A stretch of 64,000 nt of DNA from Chlamydomonas reinhardtii (GCF_000002595.2 NC_057005.1:2474880-2538879), one strand, 5' to 3'. Shown: positions 35,582 through 46,963, counted from the stretch's first letter. The notes: generated by a model from the letters alone, not told the origin. Made by a program: numbers and translations.

Positions 35582-38500
35582 CTACCGCTTCCCAGCTCTG
35601 CCTCGCGAACCGCCCCCACGCTGCGCTTTTCCAAAGAGCTTTGCGAACCTCGCCACAACCAGCGCTATAAGCGCCACCAGCCACGCCACCAGCCCCTGCT
35701 TGGCACCGCTTGTGCTGCTGCGTTGCACCGCCGCCGCCGTCCCTGTCCCTGCCGCCGCCGCCGCTCCTCGTGCGCCCTTGTCCGTCGACTTTGCTGCTGC
35801 CCGCTTCGACGGCTGCCCTGCTGCCGCTCCTGCGCCCGCTGCTGCCCCGCTCGTGGACGCTGCGGCACCGCTGCGCTGCGTTGCCGCTGTAGACGCAGGC
35901 GAGGCTGTGGCCGCCGCCGACGGGTTCCCTGCCTCTGCTGCAGCACCTGCTGCCGCCGGCGCAGAGCCGGAGATGGAGGCAGCGGCGGGCGGCGCGGGTG
36001 CGGCGCCGATGACCTTGGCCATGCTGGTCTTGTAGAATGCGTCTGCCGCTTTCTTCTCCTCCTTGAGGGTCGCGCGGACGGCGCGAAGCTCCTCCGCCAC
36101 CTCCCGGTTGTTGGGCTCCCTGCGGCGCACGGCAACACCAGCTCCAACACATCAATATGGCCAGGAGGGAAAGGTGGTGCGGCGATGCAACCCGCGCACG
36201 AGCGAGCCAGCGCATTGCTCCGCAAGACCCCATACTAACATTCTGGCACCCAGCCGCCTGAGGCCGGGATGGGCAACTCGCTTCAAGGTAGCCACGCACC
36301 CACTGTAGTGCTACAGTACCTCTCACATGACTCCACCACGGCCCGAATGCCCCGTGAGGCCACCGCCCCATAAGCCCCACTCACAGCTTGATGGCCTTCT
36401 CAAGGTCCACCCGCGCCTCCTCGGTGCGGCCGAGCGCCGCCTGCGCCTTGGCGCGTCGGAACAGCGCCTTGACGTTATCAGCATCCATGTTGAGCACCTG
36501 GCCGCGAGGAGGTGGGCAGCACATCAGGAATAGTCAAGGTAAATCTGGGCACAGGGCGGACAGGTGAACCAAGTGGATTCAGCACTCGCGCGTCCTCATT
36601 ATCCTGGCGCAGTCAGTGATCGCCCGCCTTCAGTCCGTAGCCCACGGATACCGTCCACGGTATCCGCCCTCAGTAGCAGATGCCGTGCTCCGCCAGCTGC
36701 CATTACGCGGCAACCGCCATCACAACCGCCCACACAGCCATGCCGCCATGCCAGTCAAGCCCGTGCCACTCCCACGCGCCGCCCACCTGGCCGCAGTTGT
36801 AGATGGCCGTGTTCCAGTCCCCTGTCTTGAGCTGTGTGGCGGCCATGTTGAGGTGCACCAGCTTCTTCACGTCCTCGGCCTTGTCCAGGTAGTGGCCCGC
36901 CAGCTGGAACATAAAGTCCTCATCCAGGTAGGACAGAGCCTGTGAGGGGTGGTTGGAGGTGAGGCCTTGATGGAGTGGGTTGGGTTACATTCATGGTTAT
37001 TTGAGTAGTGAAGGCGTAGCCGGAGAGTGGGTGGGGGCAAGCGGTGGTTGTGGGAAAAAGCGTCAGCATAGGCAACCAACGCCCCGCCTGCCCTGCCGGC
37101 CCCCTGCCGGCCCCCTGCTGGCTGCCGCCTTCCACCGCCCCTGCCGGCCCCTGCCTCCCCTGCCGGCCCCCGCCTGGCCCGTGCTGGCCGCACACTCACC
37201 ATGGCGTACTTGGCCAGCGCCTCCTTGTACTGCCCCGCCTTGAACAGCTCATTGCCCGTCAGTCGCCGCCGCTCAGCCCGCTCCAGCCGCTCCTCATACA
37301 GCAGGCTGCCGCGGTTGCCGTCATTGTCCGTCTGGGCAAGACACCGCGCAAATGATACACAAGGGCCAGGCAGGGGGTTTCGGTAGTGACGTGGAAAGGG
37401 CAGGGGCATGCACAGCAGGGCGTAGGTAGCCTGAGGCTTGCAGCTGAGTCCCTGCTCGGTCCCAAAGCCCATCCGCAACCCCCTCCCCATCCCGGCAACC
37501 ACGTCCCCGCCAATTCCCCACCTCGCGTGCCGTGCGAGCTCTGACCGCTCACCTCCTCGATGTCTTCCCAGCCCAGCATTTCCACCTCGTACACCAGTGC
37601 ACTGTGGTAATGGTGGTGGTGGTGGTGGTGGTGGTGGTGGGCCATTGGTTGAAGGTTAGAGACAGGGAGGAGGGGAGGAGGAGTGCGAAACATGCTCATT
37701 GAGCAAACGGCCATCATCCGACCTGAGTCTGTGACGACTGGCGATCATGACTTGCACCCCTACAGCTGGGTCGATGACAAGCCGCTTCCATTTAGCTCAC
37801 TTAACCCTTTGCCACCTGGCCACAACTAGCCCGTCAACCCCCACCCCGCTTGCATCTGTCGCCTCTGCCTGCGCTCCGCTTGTTTGGCTTGGTTTGGTGT
37901 AGTTTGGGGTGGTATCTACAACCCCCCGCCCCCAACCCCAGCACGTGCGCTCAAAGCCATCCACGCGTCGCACCTGTCAGGCGGCACGCAGGGGAAGCTG
38001 AAGCTGCCCCGCTCGCCGTAGCCATAGGCGGGGTCGATGATGTACACCAGCGCCTTCTCGCCGCGGCACATGGTGGCCACGGCCTGGCACAGGCCCGTCT
38101 CCTGCGCGGCCGTCTCTGCGCGCGTGGCGAGAGAGCAGCACAAGGGGAGTGGCGGGACCAAATGCAGGTCAGGGCGCGGGTGGCATTAGGGGAATACCGT
38201 TTTTTATATCCCAAGTGCTGAAGGGGGGAAGCTGGCGTACGGCAGCATGCGGTGGCTGCGCTCGTCAGCGACGGACTCACTCCGGCCGGCCACCACCACC
38301 ACTGGCTCGTCAGTGTCGCGGTCATTCCGTGTGTCCATGAACTTGTCGCCGCTGCCAGCCAGGTAGCCCACGTAGTGCACTGCGTGGAAGATGCACAGGA
38401 GATATAGGTAGCGGGTGGATAGGGCTGCACGGCATGACGACGGGGCGCACGGCAGGTGCCGTGTAGCGAAGGACGGGGGAAGGGTGTACCACAGCCGAAC

Positions 38501-38886
38501 CGTGCACCCCCACGCCCACACACACGCCCACCTCGGGCACGCACGGAACAGCCGCTCACGCGCAGCAGCCCCAAACCCCAAGGCGTTCATGTGATGCGCC
38601 GCAAGGTCTCACCCAGGCAGCGCGCGTGCAGACTGGGCGTGGTTTTGTCATCGCCCGCCTCGAGAACCTTCTTCAGCACACCACCGTCCGCTGTGACAGA
38701 TTCACACCCTTCTGGCGGCGTAAGTGGCACAGGGCATGTGGTCTTCTCGGCATCAGCAGGCTCGGCAGGCTCGCTATCAGCATGTCCAGAATCGCCCAAA
38801 TCGTCGATGGCCTCCTGCTTCTTTGCTACTTGCTCCATGACTGGTTCTGCTTGCTTGTTGTCATGTTCCTCAGTGGCAATGGCCAT
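35582..38886 (-). CDS. FKBP-type prolyl isomerase with TPR domain and C-terminal anchor (FKBP42/TWD1-like), 8 exons, 499 aa
   Basis: Exons: 38886-38613, 38379-38281, 38115-37974, 37601-37553, 37331-37200, 36939-36787, 36497-36385, 36119-35582 (1,500 nt, in frame). The layout matches plant FKBP42 (TWISTED DWARF1) and animal FKBP8. An acidic N-terminus is followed by an FKBP domain (~75-195; LKKVLEAGDD, VHYVGYLAGSGDKF, GEKALVYIIDPAYGYG, VEMLGWED). A TPR block comes next (~200-340; GNELFKAGQYKEALAKYA, VHLNMAATQLKTGDW, VKALFRRAKAQAALG). The C-terminus is Ala/Ser-rich with a membrane span (GLVAWLVALIALVVARF) about 20 residues from the end, so the protein should be tail-anchored. Several active-site aromatics of canonical FKBP12 appear changed, as in FKBP42, so isomerase activity may be weak. 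TPR domains of this family bind the HSP90 C-terminus. The first in-frame ATG of exon 1 was chosen. Confidence 0.88.
37611..37640. repeat. TGG trinucleotide repeat forming a 3' splice-site tract
   Basis: Ten TGG units on the plus strand read CCA repeats on the minus strand. They sit directly upstream of the acceptor of FKBP exon 4 and replace the usual polypyrimidine tract. Confidence 0.85.
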
Positions 38887-39536
38887 TTCGTTGTGCGAAC
38901 GCAAAGCGATTGTTAATTTATTGTCCTGTCTGTTGTCGTATGCAGCGAGTGTAGGCGCGCACTAAATGGTTGCGTACAATTGAGTGTAAAAGCGTTGAGT
39001 CTATCGACGGCCTGTGCACACTGAGACTTCATCAGCCCTACCACGCCGACAACCAGTTCACCAATGGGGCAGCGTACGGGTGCACCCGCAGTTCGGCTCG
39101 CCCCGCACGCAGCGCCCTTGCGCACCCCCCTACCAGACCCCACATCCAAGCCATGCAAACGAGACATACAGCATCAATAACATTTGCAGCAATACGCCGC
39201 CTTCTTAAGCGACATCAGTCCTAGCGACGACACCCCATTCCGGTGCCCCCTCCCCCACTACAATGCAGTAGCAACCCACGATGCGTTCCACGATGCTTTC
39301 AAATAACAGTAAGCCATTAGCACAGTACAAGCGGACTCATATCATGCGCTTCCCATCACGCACCACAGTCCACCTCCTCGCGTCACGGCCGAGGCGGCAC
39401 CAAGGTTCACCACAGCCTCCTAGACCCACCCCGCACCAACGCTGCGTACGCCCCCACGATGCACCCCCGCACCGCTGCCAGTCCACCCTACACACCTCCC
39501 CGCCAGCAAGCATTGCCCCCCCTTCACACAGCCCCT
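38887..39536. other. Intergenic: FKBP promoter side and PCO 3' UTR
   Basis: A 650-bp gap separates two minus-strand genes. It should contain the FKBP gene promoter and the cysteine oxidase 3' UTR. No exon was identified. Confidence 0.55.
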
Positions 39537-42500
39537 CTACGACACAGGGTCTCCAGGATATAGCCCCGAAACGACCTCAAAGCTGTCCGGCGGCTCAAAC
39601 ACCTCCAGCTCCACCACCTCGCCCAGGGCCGGCAGCGGCGGCCCCACCGGCGCGCGCCCGCCCGCCGAGCGCGCCACGGGCCAGACCATGGGCGGCCGCT
39701 GCAGCCGGTAGTAGGTGCAATTGCGCGTGGGCGGCTCGTAAGGAGGCGTCTGCAAGGGGGAAGGCGGCGGTGGTGGTGTTCGTGTCTGTGACCACTCACG
39801 CAGGGAGCGATGCGGCTGCGACACCCGTATACGGCAGTGCGGTAGTGCGTGCCCCGCAGGGTGCCGGGCAGATCACTGGGCTCACGAATGCTCCGTCCTG
39901 CGCCACCAGTCCTCCCTCCTGAAGCTCCCTTTGGCTGCCGGCACCCACCAAGAGGTCCAGCACGGCGCAGGGCGTCTCCGCCGTGAACTCGTGCAGGTTG
40001 CCGCCTGCCGCACAGCGGCACAGGGGCAAACAAGGCGGTGACACGCCTGCTAAGGCAGTAGCAGATCCCAGGCACTACTGCCTGCCACAGCGCCCCGTAC
40101 GTCCCCGAGTACGCCAGCAGCCAGGGTTAACCTTCAATGGTCTGCTGCCTTATACTCTTTAAGCCAGCCCTTGTACGTCCCTTGACTCCCAAAACCGCCT
40201 GCAGCTGTCGCCCCCTCCCACACGCACGCGCTTCCACTCCTCCAAGCAGCGCTGTCCTCCGCCGGACCAGCCAGCCCCCCTTTCACCGCACACCTGACGC
40301 AGGGAACAGCACCAGCGGCGGGCTGCTGGCCTCCACCGTGGCGTCGTACACCAGCTGGGCGCGGTGGCCGCTGCCCTCCGTGATGGGCTCGGGCGGCTGC
40401 ACCACCCAGTCGAACGCGCTCACGCGCAGCCGGCCAAACAGCAGCCTGCCCAGCGCACGTGCGCAGTGGCATTGCAGACAGCGTACAGGTTTAGGTGATG
40501 TGGGATAGACGCACGAGGGATACGACGCTTACCGAGACACCAGCGACATGTGATGCATGGCGCAGGTGAAAGCAGTGACCTCGGAAAGCTGCCCCGTTTG
40601 CAATAAGAGTGCAGCGCACCTGGAGAAGACGGTCATGCCAGGGTGGTTGTGGAGCGGGATGGTCGCGCCAGCCGGGAAGCAGAAGAGGCCAAACGTGAGC
40701 GTGTGGTCTTCGTAGATGCGCATGTACTTGATGCGGCTGCGGGACACACAACATGGCACGGGGCAGCACAACGACTCAGCAGCATGAACACACCAGTGTT
40801 TTTTTTTTGGGTAATACCATTACTTTCCGGTAATGGATCCGGAGGTGGGCGTCCGGAGCCGGTAATGAGCGCGCCGAAGGCGCGCCAAAGCCGTTACCGG
40901 CCGTAAGGCCGGCTGGGGGCCAGGGCGGCTCAAAGCAAGGGCGACAGCACGGCAGCGGCCGGACACTGCTGCTGCGCCAGCAGAGGGCGCGCAGCCTCAC
41001 GTGTTCAGGGCCTATGAACGCACCGGCAGAGCGGGCAAGCCAGCCAGGGTCGACTTGCAAGCGCGCATGCTGCCGCAACTGGCTGCCCGCGTGGAGGAGG
41101 ACCTGACCGGCGCGTATTCGGCCCTGCTGCAGCAGCTTCATGAGCGCTTCCCATCAGATGAGCAGCTTGACTCGTTCGCCATCGTGTACAGCGAGTACTT
41201 CGCATCAGCTTTTGACACGAAGGACTTTGACAAGCGGCTGGACACGGTGATTGAGCTGTACGGTGTGGAGCGCAAGACCGCCAGCAGCGCTAAGCTGTCG
41301 CCTGTCCTCAACGCCGGCAGGCTGCGAGACCAGAAGGCCTCGTTCGTGAAGGCCATGCAGTCGGCCTGCACGGCAGTGTGGAACGAGCAGCGGCTGGCGG
41401 AACTCAGGGGCAAGGCCGCGCCCGTGCCTCTGAGCGCCGCATCTAGCAGCAGCAGCGGCAGCGGGGAGGACAGCGAGCGCTCAGCCGCTGGTGACTCGGA
41501 CGGCGGCAGCACAAGCGATGAGGAGGATGGCGGGGTGTGGGGCCTGCTTTCAGCGCGAAGCAAACGCGAGCAGGGGTGGCGGGGTGAGGGCAAGGTCCGC
41601 GGCAAGCAGGGCAAGCAGAAGCCACCACCGCCACCGCCGCCTGCGACGGTGGAGGTGTGGCGCCGGCTGAAGCAGACGGCGCTGACGTCTGGCTTGATCT
41701 CGGAATACATCCTGCTGGCAGAGATTGCGTTTGTCCTGGTGCCGGGGTCTGTGGAGGATGAGCGGCGCTTTTCCATCATGAAGTATGTTAAAAGCCTGCC
41801 GCGCAACCGCCTGGACAGGCACCTAGGGCTGTGCGTGCGCATGATGTCGCAGGAGCTGCTGAGCCAGGAGGGGTTCCCCTACGACGCGGCCCTCAAGCAC
41901 TGGGAGGACGCGGCGGGTGTGCGGGGCCGGTACAACATGTCGGGATGAGGGCGTAGTTTGACAGAGGTTGTGGTGACACAAGTGCGGAATACAGTGATGA
42001 TGAAGTGCGGGGTACGGGGTGTTGCTGTAGACTAGCTGAACGCATGGAGGCATGACAGAGCGGAGAAGTATACGCAAGACAGGCAAGGCGCCGGGAAGTC
42101 AGGTTCAAGCTGGGCAAGTATAGCAACGTCGTTCATGTGTTGTGGGGGGTCTGGGGGGCTGTGCCCCCCAGGAAAAAAATTTTGCAGGGTAATGGCTTGA
42201 GACTCAGGGCAATAATCTTATTACTCGAATAGTAACCATTCCGCAAACCCTTGTTTTGAAAAAAAAAACACTGGAACACACCCAGGCGCAAAACGGCAAC
42301 TGCCTACCAAGAGTACCAACGCGACGAGCAAACCCCCTCCTCAGCTCCTCGGTAATCCTCAAGTCTGACAGTCCAACGCCCTGCCGCTCCAGGGTTTGCC
42401 ACGCACCTGTCGCGCAGGTGCAGCTTGAGCGCCCCCAGGAAGGGGTCCTGGACCATGTCGGGATCCAGGCCCAGCTCCTCCAGGCTGATGTGGCCTGCGG

Positions 42501-43051
42501 CAGGCAGGGTGAGGCAGGCAGGCAGCACCAAGACGGTTGCGGCTGACGGGATGTACAGGTCTACTAGAGGGTGTCGGTTGCAGCAGGGGCAGATAGGACG
42601 AGGCTGTCTGGGGATAGAGGAGCGCCGCTGCGCGGCAGACGGGTGCTGTGCTTGCGCCATGCCCGCGTAATGCTGCGCCAAAATTGCACGGCGCCTGCAT
42701 TCTCGTGGCTTGATTCAGGCCGCGTCAGGGTGCCCCCCAAAACTACAAGAAGTTCCCTCACTCACTCATTAGCCTAAGAAGGCTGTTGACAGTTTCCGTG
42801 TTGGTCTCGTTGAGCCCCCCACGCAGCACCGCTGCCTTGGCTGATGAGAAGAAGGCTTGCAGTGTGCTACTGCTGCCGCTGCTGCCCCCCGAGGACGAGG
42901 TCTGGTTATAGCTGGCGAACGTCCCATTCTGCTGCATCGTGCTTGCAGCATGCTGCCCCCTCAAGCCCCCCTGAGTGGTGGGGGCCGTCGTGGTGGCCCG
43001 TGCGGCGCGTTGCAGTACTTGAGCGCTAATAGCAAGTGGCCGGGGCAGCAT
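39537..43051 (-). CDS. PCO: Plant cysteine oxidase / ADO-like thiol dioxygenase, 6 exons, 303 aa
   Basis: Exons: 43051-42766, 42494-42407, 40736-40620, 40445-40294, 40004-39949, 39749-39537 (912 nt, in frame). The family uses Fe(II) and O2 to oxidise N-terminal Cys (or small thiols) to the sulfinic acid; in plants this marks ERF-VII factors for N-degron breakdown and so senses oxygen. The cupin core is clear: IPLHNHPGMTVFSRLLFG gives iron ligands His154 and His156, and GGNLHEFTAETPCAVLDLL gives His219. The CAVLDLL..PPY..R.CTYYRL block is typical of plant PCOs. A ~95-residue Ser/Thr/Gly-rich N-terminus is alga-specific in appearance. Intron 2 contains a complete hAT transposon on the opposite strand. 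The gene is head to head with CYP51. A TATA box candidate lies about 180 nt upstream of the ATG. Confidence 0.9.
40786..40793. repeat. Target-site duplication, left copy
   Basis: GAACACAC abuts the left terminal repeat of the hAT element and is identical to the copy at 42274-42281. Confidence 0.95.
40794..40808 (+). repeat. hAT left terminal inverted repeat
   Basis: CAGTG plus ten T residues. It matches the reverse complement of 42259-42273 at all 15 positions. Confidence 0.93.
41001..41948 (+). pseudogene. hAT transposase, C-terminal portion (truncated)
   Basis: The open frame spans 315 codons; its first ATG codon is at 41067, and the frame is also open further upstream. The end of the protein fits the hAT dimerisation region: LLAEIAFVLVPGSVEDERRF followed by SIMKYVKSLPRNRLDRHLG, with the P-S-x-x-x-E-R-x-F-S and R-N-R-L pattern of the family. 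An acidic, Ser/Gly-rich linker and a poly-Pro run lie in the middle. The RNase-H-like catalytic core and BED zinc finger expected in a full ~600-700-residue transposase are not recognisable. The product is therefore unlikely to be active on its own. Strand is opposite to the host gene. Confidence 0.75.
42259..42273 (-). repeat. hAT right terminal inverted repeat
   Basis: Ten A residues then CACTG, the exact reverse complement of the left terminal repeat. Confidence 0.93.
42274..42281. repeat. Target-site duplication, right copy
   Basis: GAACACAC directly follows the right terminal repeat and is identical to 40786-40793. Confidence 0.95.
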
Positions 43052-43581
43052 GCTGGTCCCGCCTGTCGGCTGGGCACTAGGCCAAGGCACTGTACCGGGC
43101 GCTTATGCTGTCAGTACGCCGAAAGGACGCGTCGAGAGTAAAGTCGAAGCAAGCAGCGCATATGTTCCGGTCCCGCTGGGAGCCTTTACTGGCCCGAGAC
43201 GTTGTCACAAGGGATAACTGTCCATGCCTTTATATATATGCAGCTAAGTAAATGCAAAACAGTTTTCCCGGATGTGTGCAAAAACTCAAAGGTAAGGCAA
43301 ACTTGAGTTCATCGGTTTCACAGGAAACAGCTTGCACGTGAAATCAGCTTATGATATTGGATGTCACAACGCGCCGCGATGAACAGAGTAACTCGGCCCG
43401 CCCATCGCGCCCCATCGCGGTACCGAACGGACTGCCCGAATGCCCGGGAAATGGGCGAGACGGCCTGCAAAGCAATTAAATAGGCGGTGTGTAGTGTTGC
43501 TGGCTGTCCAGACACAGTAGCCTTGTGCGCGCCAGAACTCACAGCGAGCGTTTAGTTCTTTGCGCGCGAAAGCTTCCAAAA
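43052..43581. other. Divergent promoter region, PCO (-) and CYP51 (+)
   Basis: This 530-bp stretch separates the two start codons. It holds a TATA candidate and three GTAC words (43092, 43114, 43430), the core bound by the copper/hypoxia regulator CRR1 in Chlamydomonas. About two GTAC words are expected by chance in DNA of this size and composition, so they are not evidence by themselves. Confidence 0.65.
43227..43236 (-). promoter_or_regulatory. TATA box candidate for PCO
   Basis: The minus strand reads TATATAAAGG about 180 nt upstream of the PCO ATG. On the plus strand the same AT run lies about 345 nt upstream of CYP51. Confidence 0.5.
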
Positions 43582-46500
43582 ATGGACCTCCCTCCGGAGC
43601 TGGCCGTGCTGGCCGATAAAGTTCTGTCACTTTCCCCGGTTGTGCTGGTCGCGCTCGGCAGCGCGGTGCTTATCCTTGCGCTGGCCGTGGGCCGGGTGCT
43701 CTTCAACCTGCTGCCGAGCAAGCGTCCCCCGGTGTGGGAGGGCCTTCCCTTCATCGGCGGACTTCTCAAGTTCACTGGGGTCAGTGCGCTTGCTTGAAGC
43801 GCGCAGGAAAGCCCGCTCGCGGTCTGATCGCCCGCGTCCCATCGCCGCCCAACTGTGTGTAGGGCCCGTGGAAGCTGCTTGAGAACGGCTATGCCAAGTT
43901 TGGCGAGTGCTTTACGGTCCCCGTCGCGCATCGTCGCGTGACATTCCTCATCGGCCCCGAGGTGTCGCCCCACTTCTTCAAGGCTGGCGACGATGAGATG
44001 AGCCAGTCGGAGGTACGAGCCGTGTCCCTCCCGCGCGCGCTGGTTCAGGGAGTGTGCTTGACCTCAGTTGACGGAACTGCCTTCAGCGCGTGAAGGGGTT
44101 TTGGCTGACAAGGGTCCAGCTTCCTCCAGTCCCGGATGCTTACTTGCCGGGACATGCCGCGGAGATGCGGCTGCCGTGCTGCGCGCTGGCCTTTGACAGA
44201 CAACGGATACATAGCCAACATCCGGTCCAGTCAGTCGCGGTTTAGGTCAAGGTCATTCCCGCTCGAAGTTCAAACCCGCTGACCGCTGACTGTACGGACT
44301 GTACCGCACAGGTGTACGACTTCAACATTCCCACCTTCGGCCGTGGCGTCGTCTTTGATGTGGAGCAGAAGGTCCGCACAGAGCAATTTCGCATGTTCAC
44401 TGAGGCGCTGACCAAGAACCGCCTGAAGTCGTACGTGCCCCACTTCAACAAGGAGGCCGAGGTAGGCGAAGGGTCGCAAGGGCGCCCAGACAGCGGTGAC
44501 GGACCTCCCGCTTTCAAGTAGCGCTGGTGCTCTGCTTTCCACCGCGCAATCCATGTGTTATACTGAAAGCCTCATGACTGTTCTCTGGCCATAACAGGAG
44601 TACTTCGCCAAGTGGGGCGAGACGGGCGTTGTTGATTTCAAGGACGAGTTCAGCAAGCTCATTACGCTGACCGCCGCCCGCACACTGCTGGGTATGTTGA
44701 GGCGGTCCCGTTGAAGTTGCTGCGAGGTGGTAGAAAGGACAGGAAGGGACTATCGGACCGTAGCCTACATGATCTGTATGAACATGCACAACGGCATGCG
44801 TCATACACCGGCATTCGGTCAAGTCGCAACACAGTATTACACAGCGCCAGCATGCGGCATGCGCGCTGCACCCACCTCCAGCTCCCATTCCCTTACCTTG
44901 TGCCCCTCTTGCCACATCTTTGCCACCACCACCACCATCAGGCCGCGAGGTGCGCGAGCAGCTGTTTGATGAGGTGGCGGACCTGCTGCACGGCCTGGAT
45001 GAGGGCATGGTGCCGCTGTCCGTGTTCTTCCCCTACGCCCCCATCCCCGTGCACTTCAAGCGCGACCGGTGAGTGCCTGTCCTACCGCGGCTCTGGCGCT
45101 TTCGCGTGCAAACCTGGCATATCAAGGAGGCTGGAGGGGCGCGGGTGCGCTGGTGCGGGAAATAATCATGGCGCTGATGGCATGGCAGGTTGTCTGGCTT
45201 GTTGGAAATCCCACTTGGAGATAGTCTGGGGTCAGTCATGCAGCACCCGGGACGATGGTGGTCTGACTTATGACTGCGTGACGCGCACACAGGTGCCGCA
45301 AGGATCTGGCGGCGATCTTTGCCAAGATTATCCGCGCCCGCCGCGAGTCGGGCCGCCGCGAGGAGGACGTGCTGCAGCAGTTCATCGACGCCAGGTGGGG
45401 GCTGGAGGTGTGGTGTTGGTGGCTGGGCGGGGTGAGCACGGCCGTTGGTGCGAGAGCATGGCGCGTCATGAAACGGGTTACCTGTGAAGGTGGTGACTAC
45501 TAGCGGCAAGGATGTCGGACCAGCGCTATGCTCTACCCGGTCACCATGCCCACGTCTTCATCTCAACCCTATTGACACAACACAGGTACCAGAACGTGAA
45601 CGGTGGCCGCGCGCTAACGGAGGAGGAGATCACGGGCCTGCTGATCGCCGTGCTGTTCGCGGGCCAGCACACCAGCTCCATTACCACCTCGTGGACCGGC
45701 ATCTTCATGGCCGCCAACAAGGTGGGGGAGGAGCGGCTGTACAGGCGGTGGCTGTAGGGGCGGGGCTCAACGAAGGATGCGTAGAAGGGATGGTAAGTGA
45801 TGAGAGCAGCGTGTCCGTCTTCCATGTCAGGAAGTGGAGGAAACGTCAACCTACTAGTCTACGGTTGACGGGTTGGCTTGCAGGATTGGAAGCTCGTGAC
45901 CGCATATGCTCAAGTTGACGTGTTGAGAGAGGACCCGTGCCAACAAGTACCCATCAGCACCGGCGCCATGGCATTACAGCTGCTCGGGTTAGCCATACCG
46001 GTACTGACCGGACGCGCTTCCGGCTTACCGACCCGCAGGAGCACTACAACAAGGCGGCTGAGGAGCAGCAGGACATCATCAGGAAGTTTGGCAACGAGCT
46101 GTCGTTCGAGACGCTGAGCGAGATGGAGGTGCTGCACCGCAACATCACCGAGGCACTGCGCATGCACCCGCCGTTGCTGCTGGTGATGCGCTACGCCAAG
46201 AAGCCGTTCTCCGTGACCACCAGCACCGGGAAGAGCTACGTCATTCCCAAGGTGAGGTTGTTGGGATGCGGGACAAAGCGGCGGCTGTTGAGACGGATGT
46301 GGCGCCGGTGCCACGGCTGGGGTGTGCAAACTCCTGTGTGCGAGCTTGCCAGGCGGTGGTCACGAGGTCCGGCCGCTTGGGAGCGCGGCGCGGGTTTGAG
46401 ACAGGTTCGGTTGCCTGCCGACCGAGTATTGATTTGCGTGACTTTGCTAACGCTTTGAATGCTGTGCTGACTCGTGTTTCGTGACTAATGTATGCCGCGC

Positions 46501-46963
46501 CCTTCACACCGCAGGGCGACGTGGTGGCGGCCTCGCCCAACTTCTCGCACATGCTGCCCCAGTGCTTCAACAACCCCAAGGCCTACGACCCCGACCGCTT
46601 TGCGCCGCCGCGCGAGGAGCAGAACAAGCCCTACGCCTTCATCGGGTTCGGCGCCGGCCGCCACGCCTGCATCGGCCAGAACTTCGCCTACCTGCAGGTT
46701 CGTCCCTGACTGGTGGTGGGCGGGCGAATGGCGAGTGCCTCGCTCCCTTTCAGGAGCAAGCGTCCTGCAGCGCGTGTATGCCTGTGATGACTAGACACTT
46801 CCGCGCTTTTTATTTCATCCCCGCACAGATCAAGTCCATCTGGTCGGTGTTGCTGCGCAACTTCGAGTTTGAGCTGCTGGACCCCGTGCCGGAGGCTGAC
46901 TACGAGTCCATGGTGATCGGGCCCAAGCCATGCCGCGTGCGCTACACGCGCCGCAAGCTGTAA
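43582..46963 (+). CDS. CYP51G1: CYP51G sterol 14-alpha-demethylase (obtusifoliol type), 10 exons, 495 aa
   Basis: Exons: 43582-43779, 43863-44012, 44312-44461, 44598-44691, 44942-45068, 45293-45394, 45586-45721, 46039-46251, 46515-46697, 46829-46963 (1,488 nt, in frame). This cytochrome P450 removes the 14-alpha methyl group of sterol precursors in the ER, using three O2 and NADPH via P450 reductase. Seen directly: an N-terminal membrane anchor (LSPVVLVALGSAVLILALAV), the CYP51 I-helix signature AGQHTSS (299-305), the E-x-x-R pair Glu357/Arg360, the PERF-like DPDRF, and the haem loop FGAGRHACIG with ligand Cys442. The B-C region YDFNIPTFGRGVVFD is also typical of CYP51. Length matches plant CYP51G. 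All introns have GT-AG ends. The gene is head to head with the cysteine oxidase gene. Confidence 0.96.

Larger units (their letters stand above)
40794..42273 (+). mobile_element. hAT-superfamily DNA transposon, 1,480 bp, probably non-autonomous
   Basis: The ends are perfect 15-bp inverted repeats, CAGTG followed by ten T at the left (40794-40808) and the complement at the right (42259-42273). They are flanked by an 8-bp target duplication, GAACACAC, the length typical of hAT elements. Inside is a reading frame with a hAT C-terminal dimerisation-like block. Subterminal GGTAATG/CATTACC words recur near both ends. There are three perfect hairpins: 40869-40885, 40897-40912 and 42151-42171. The element is shorter than a full hAT transposase gene needs, so it looks like an internally deleted derivative. 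It sits in PCO intron 2, antisense to the gene, 57 nt from the acceptor. The intact duplication points to a fairly recent insertion. Confidence 0.92.

Noticed and set aside
39945-39948. Alternative PCO exon 5 donor G|GTGCC
   Set aside because: It shifts the frame of the last exon; the donor at GTGGGT preserves phase and the PPY..R.CTYYRL motif.
40530-40600. Possible extra PCO exon coding CAMHHMSLVSR
   Set aside because: Including it breaks the reading frame and the conserved MTVFSR-LLFG join; skipping it gives the expected plant PCO sequence.
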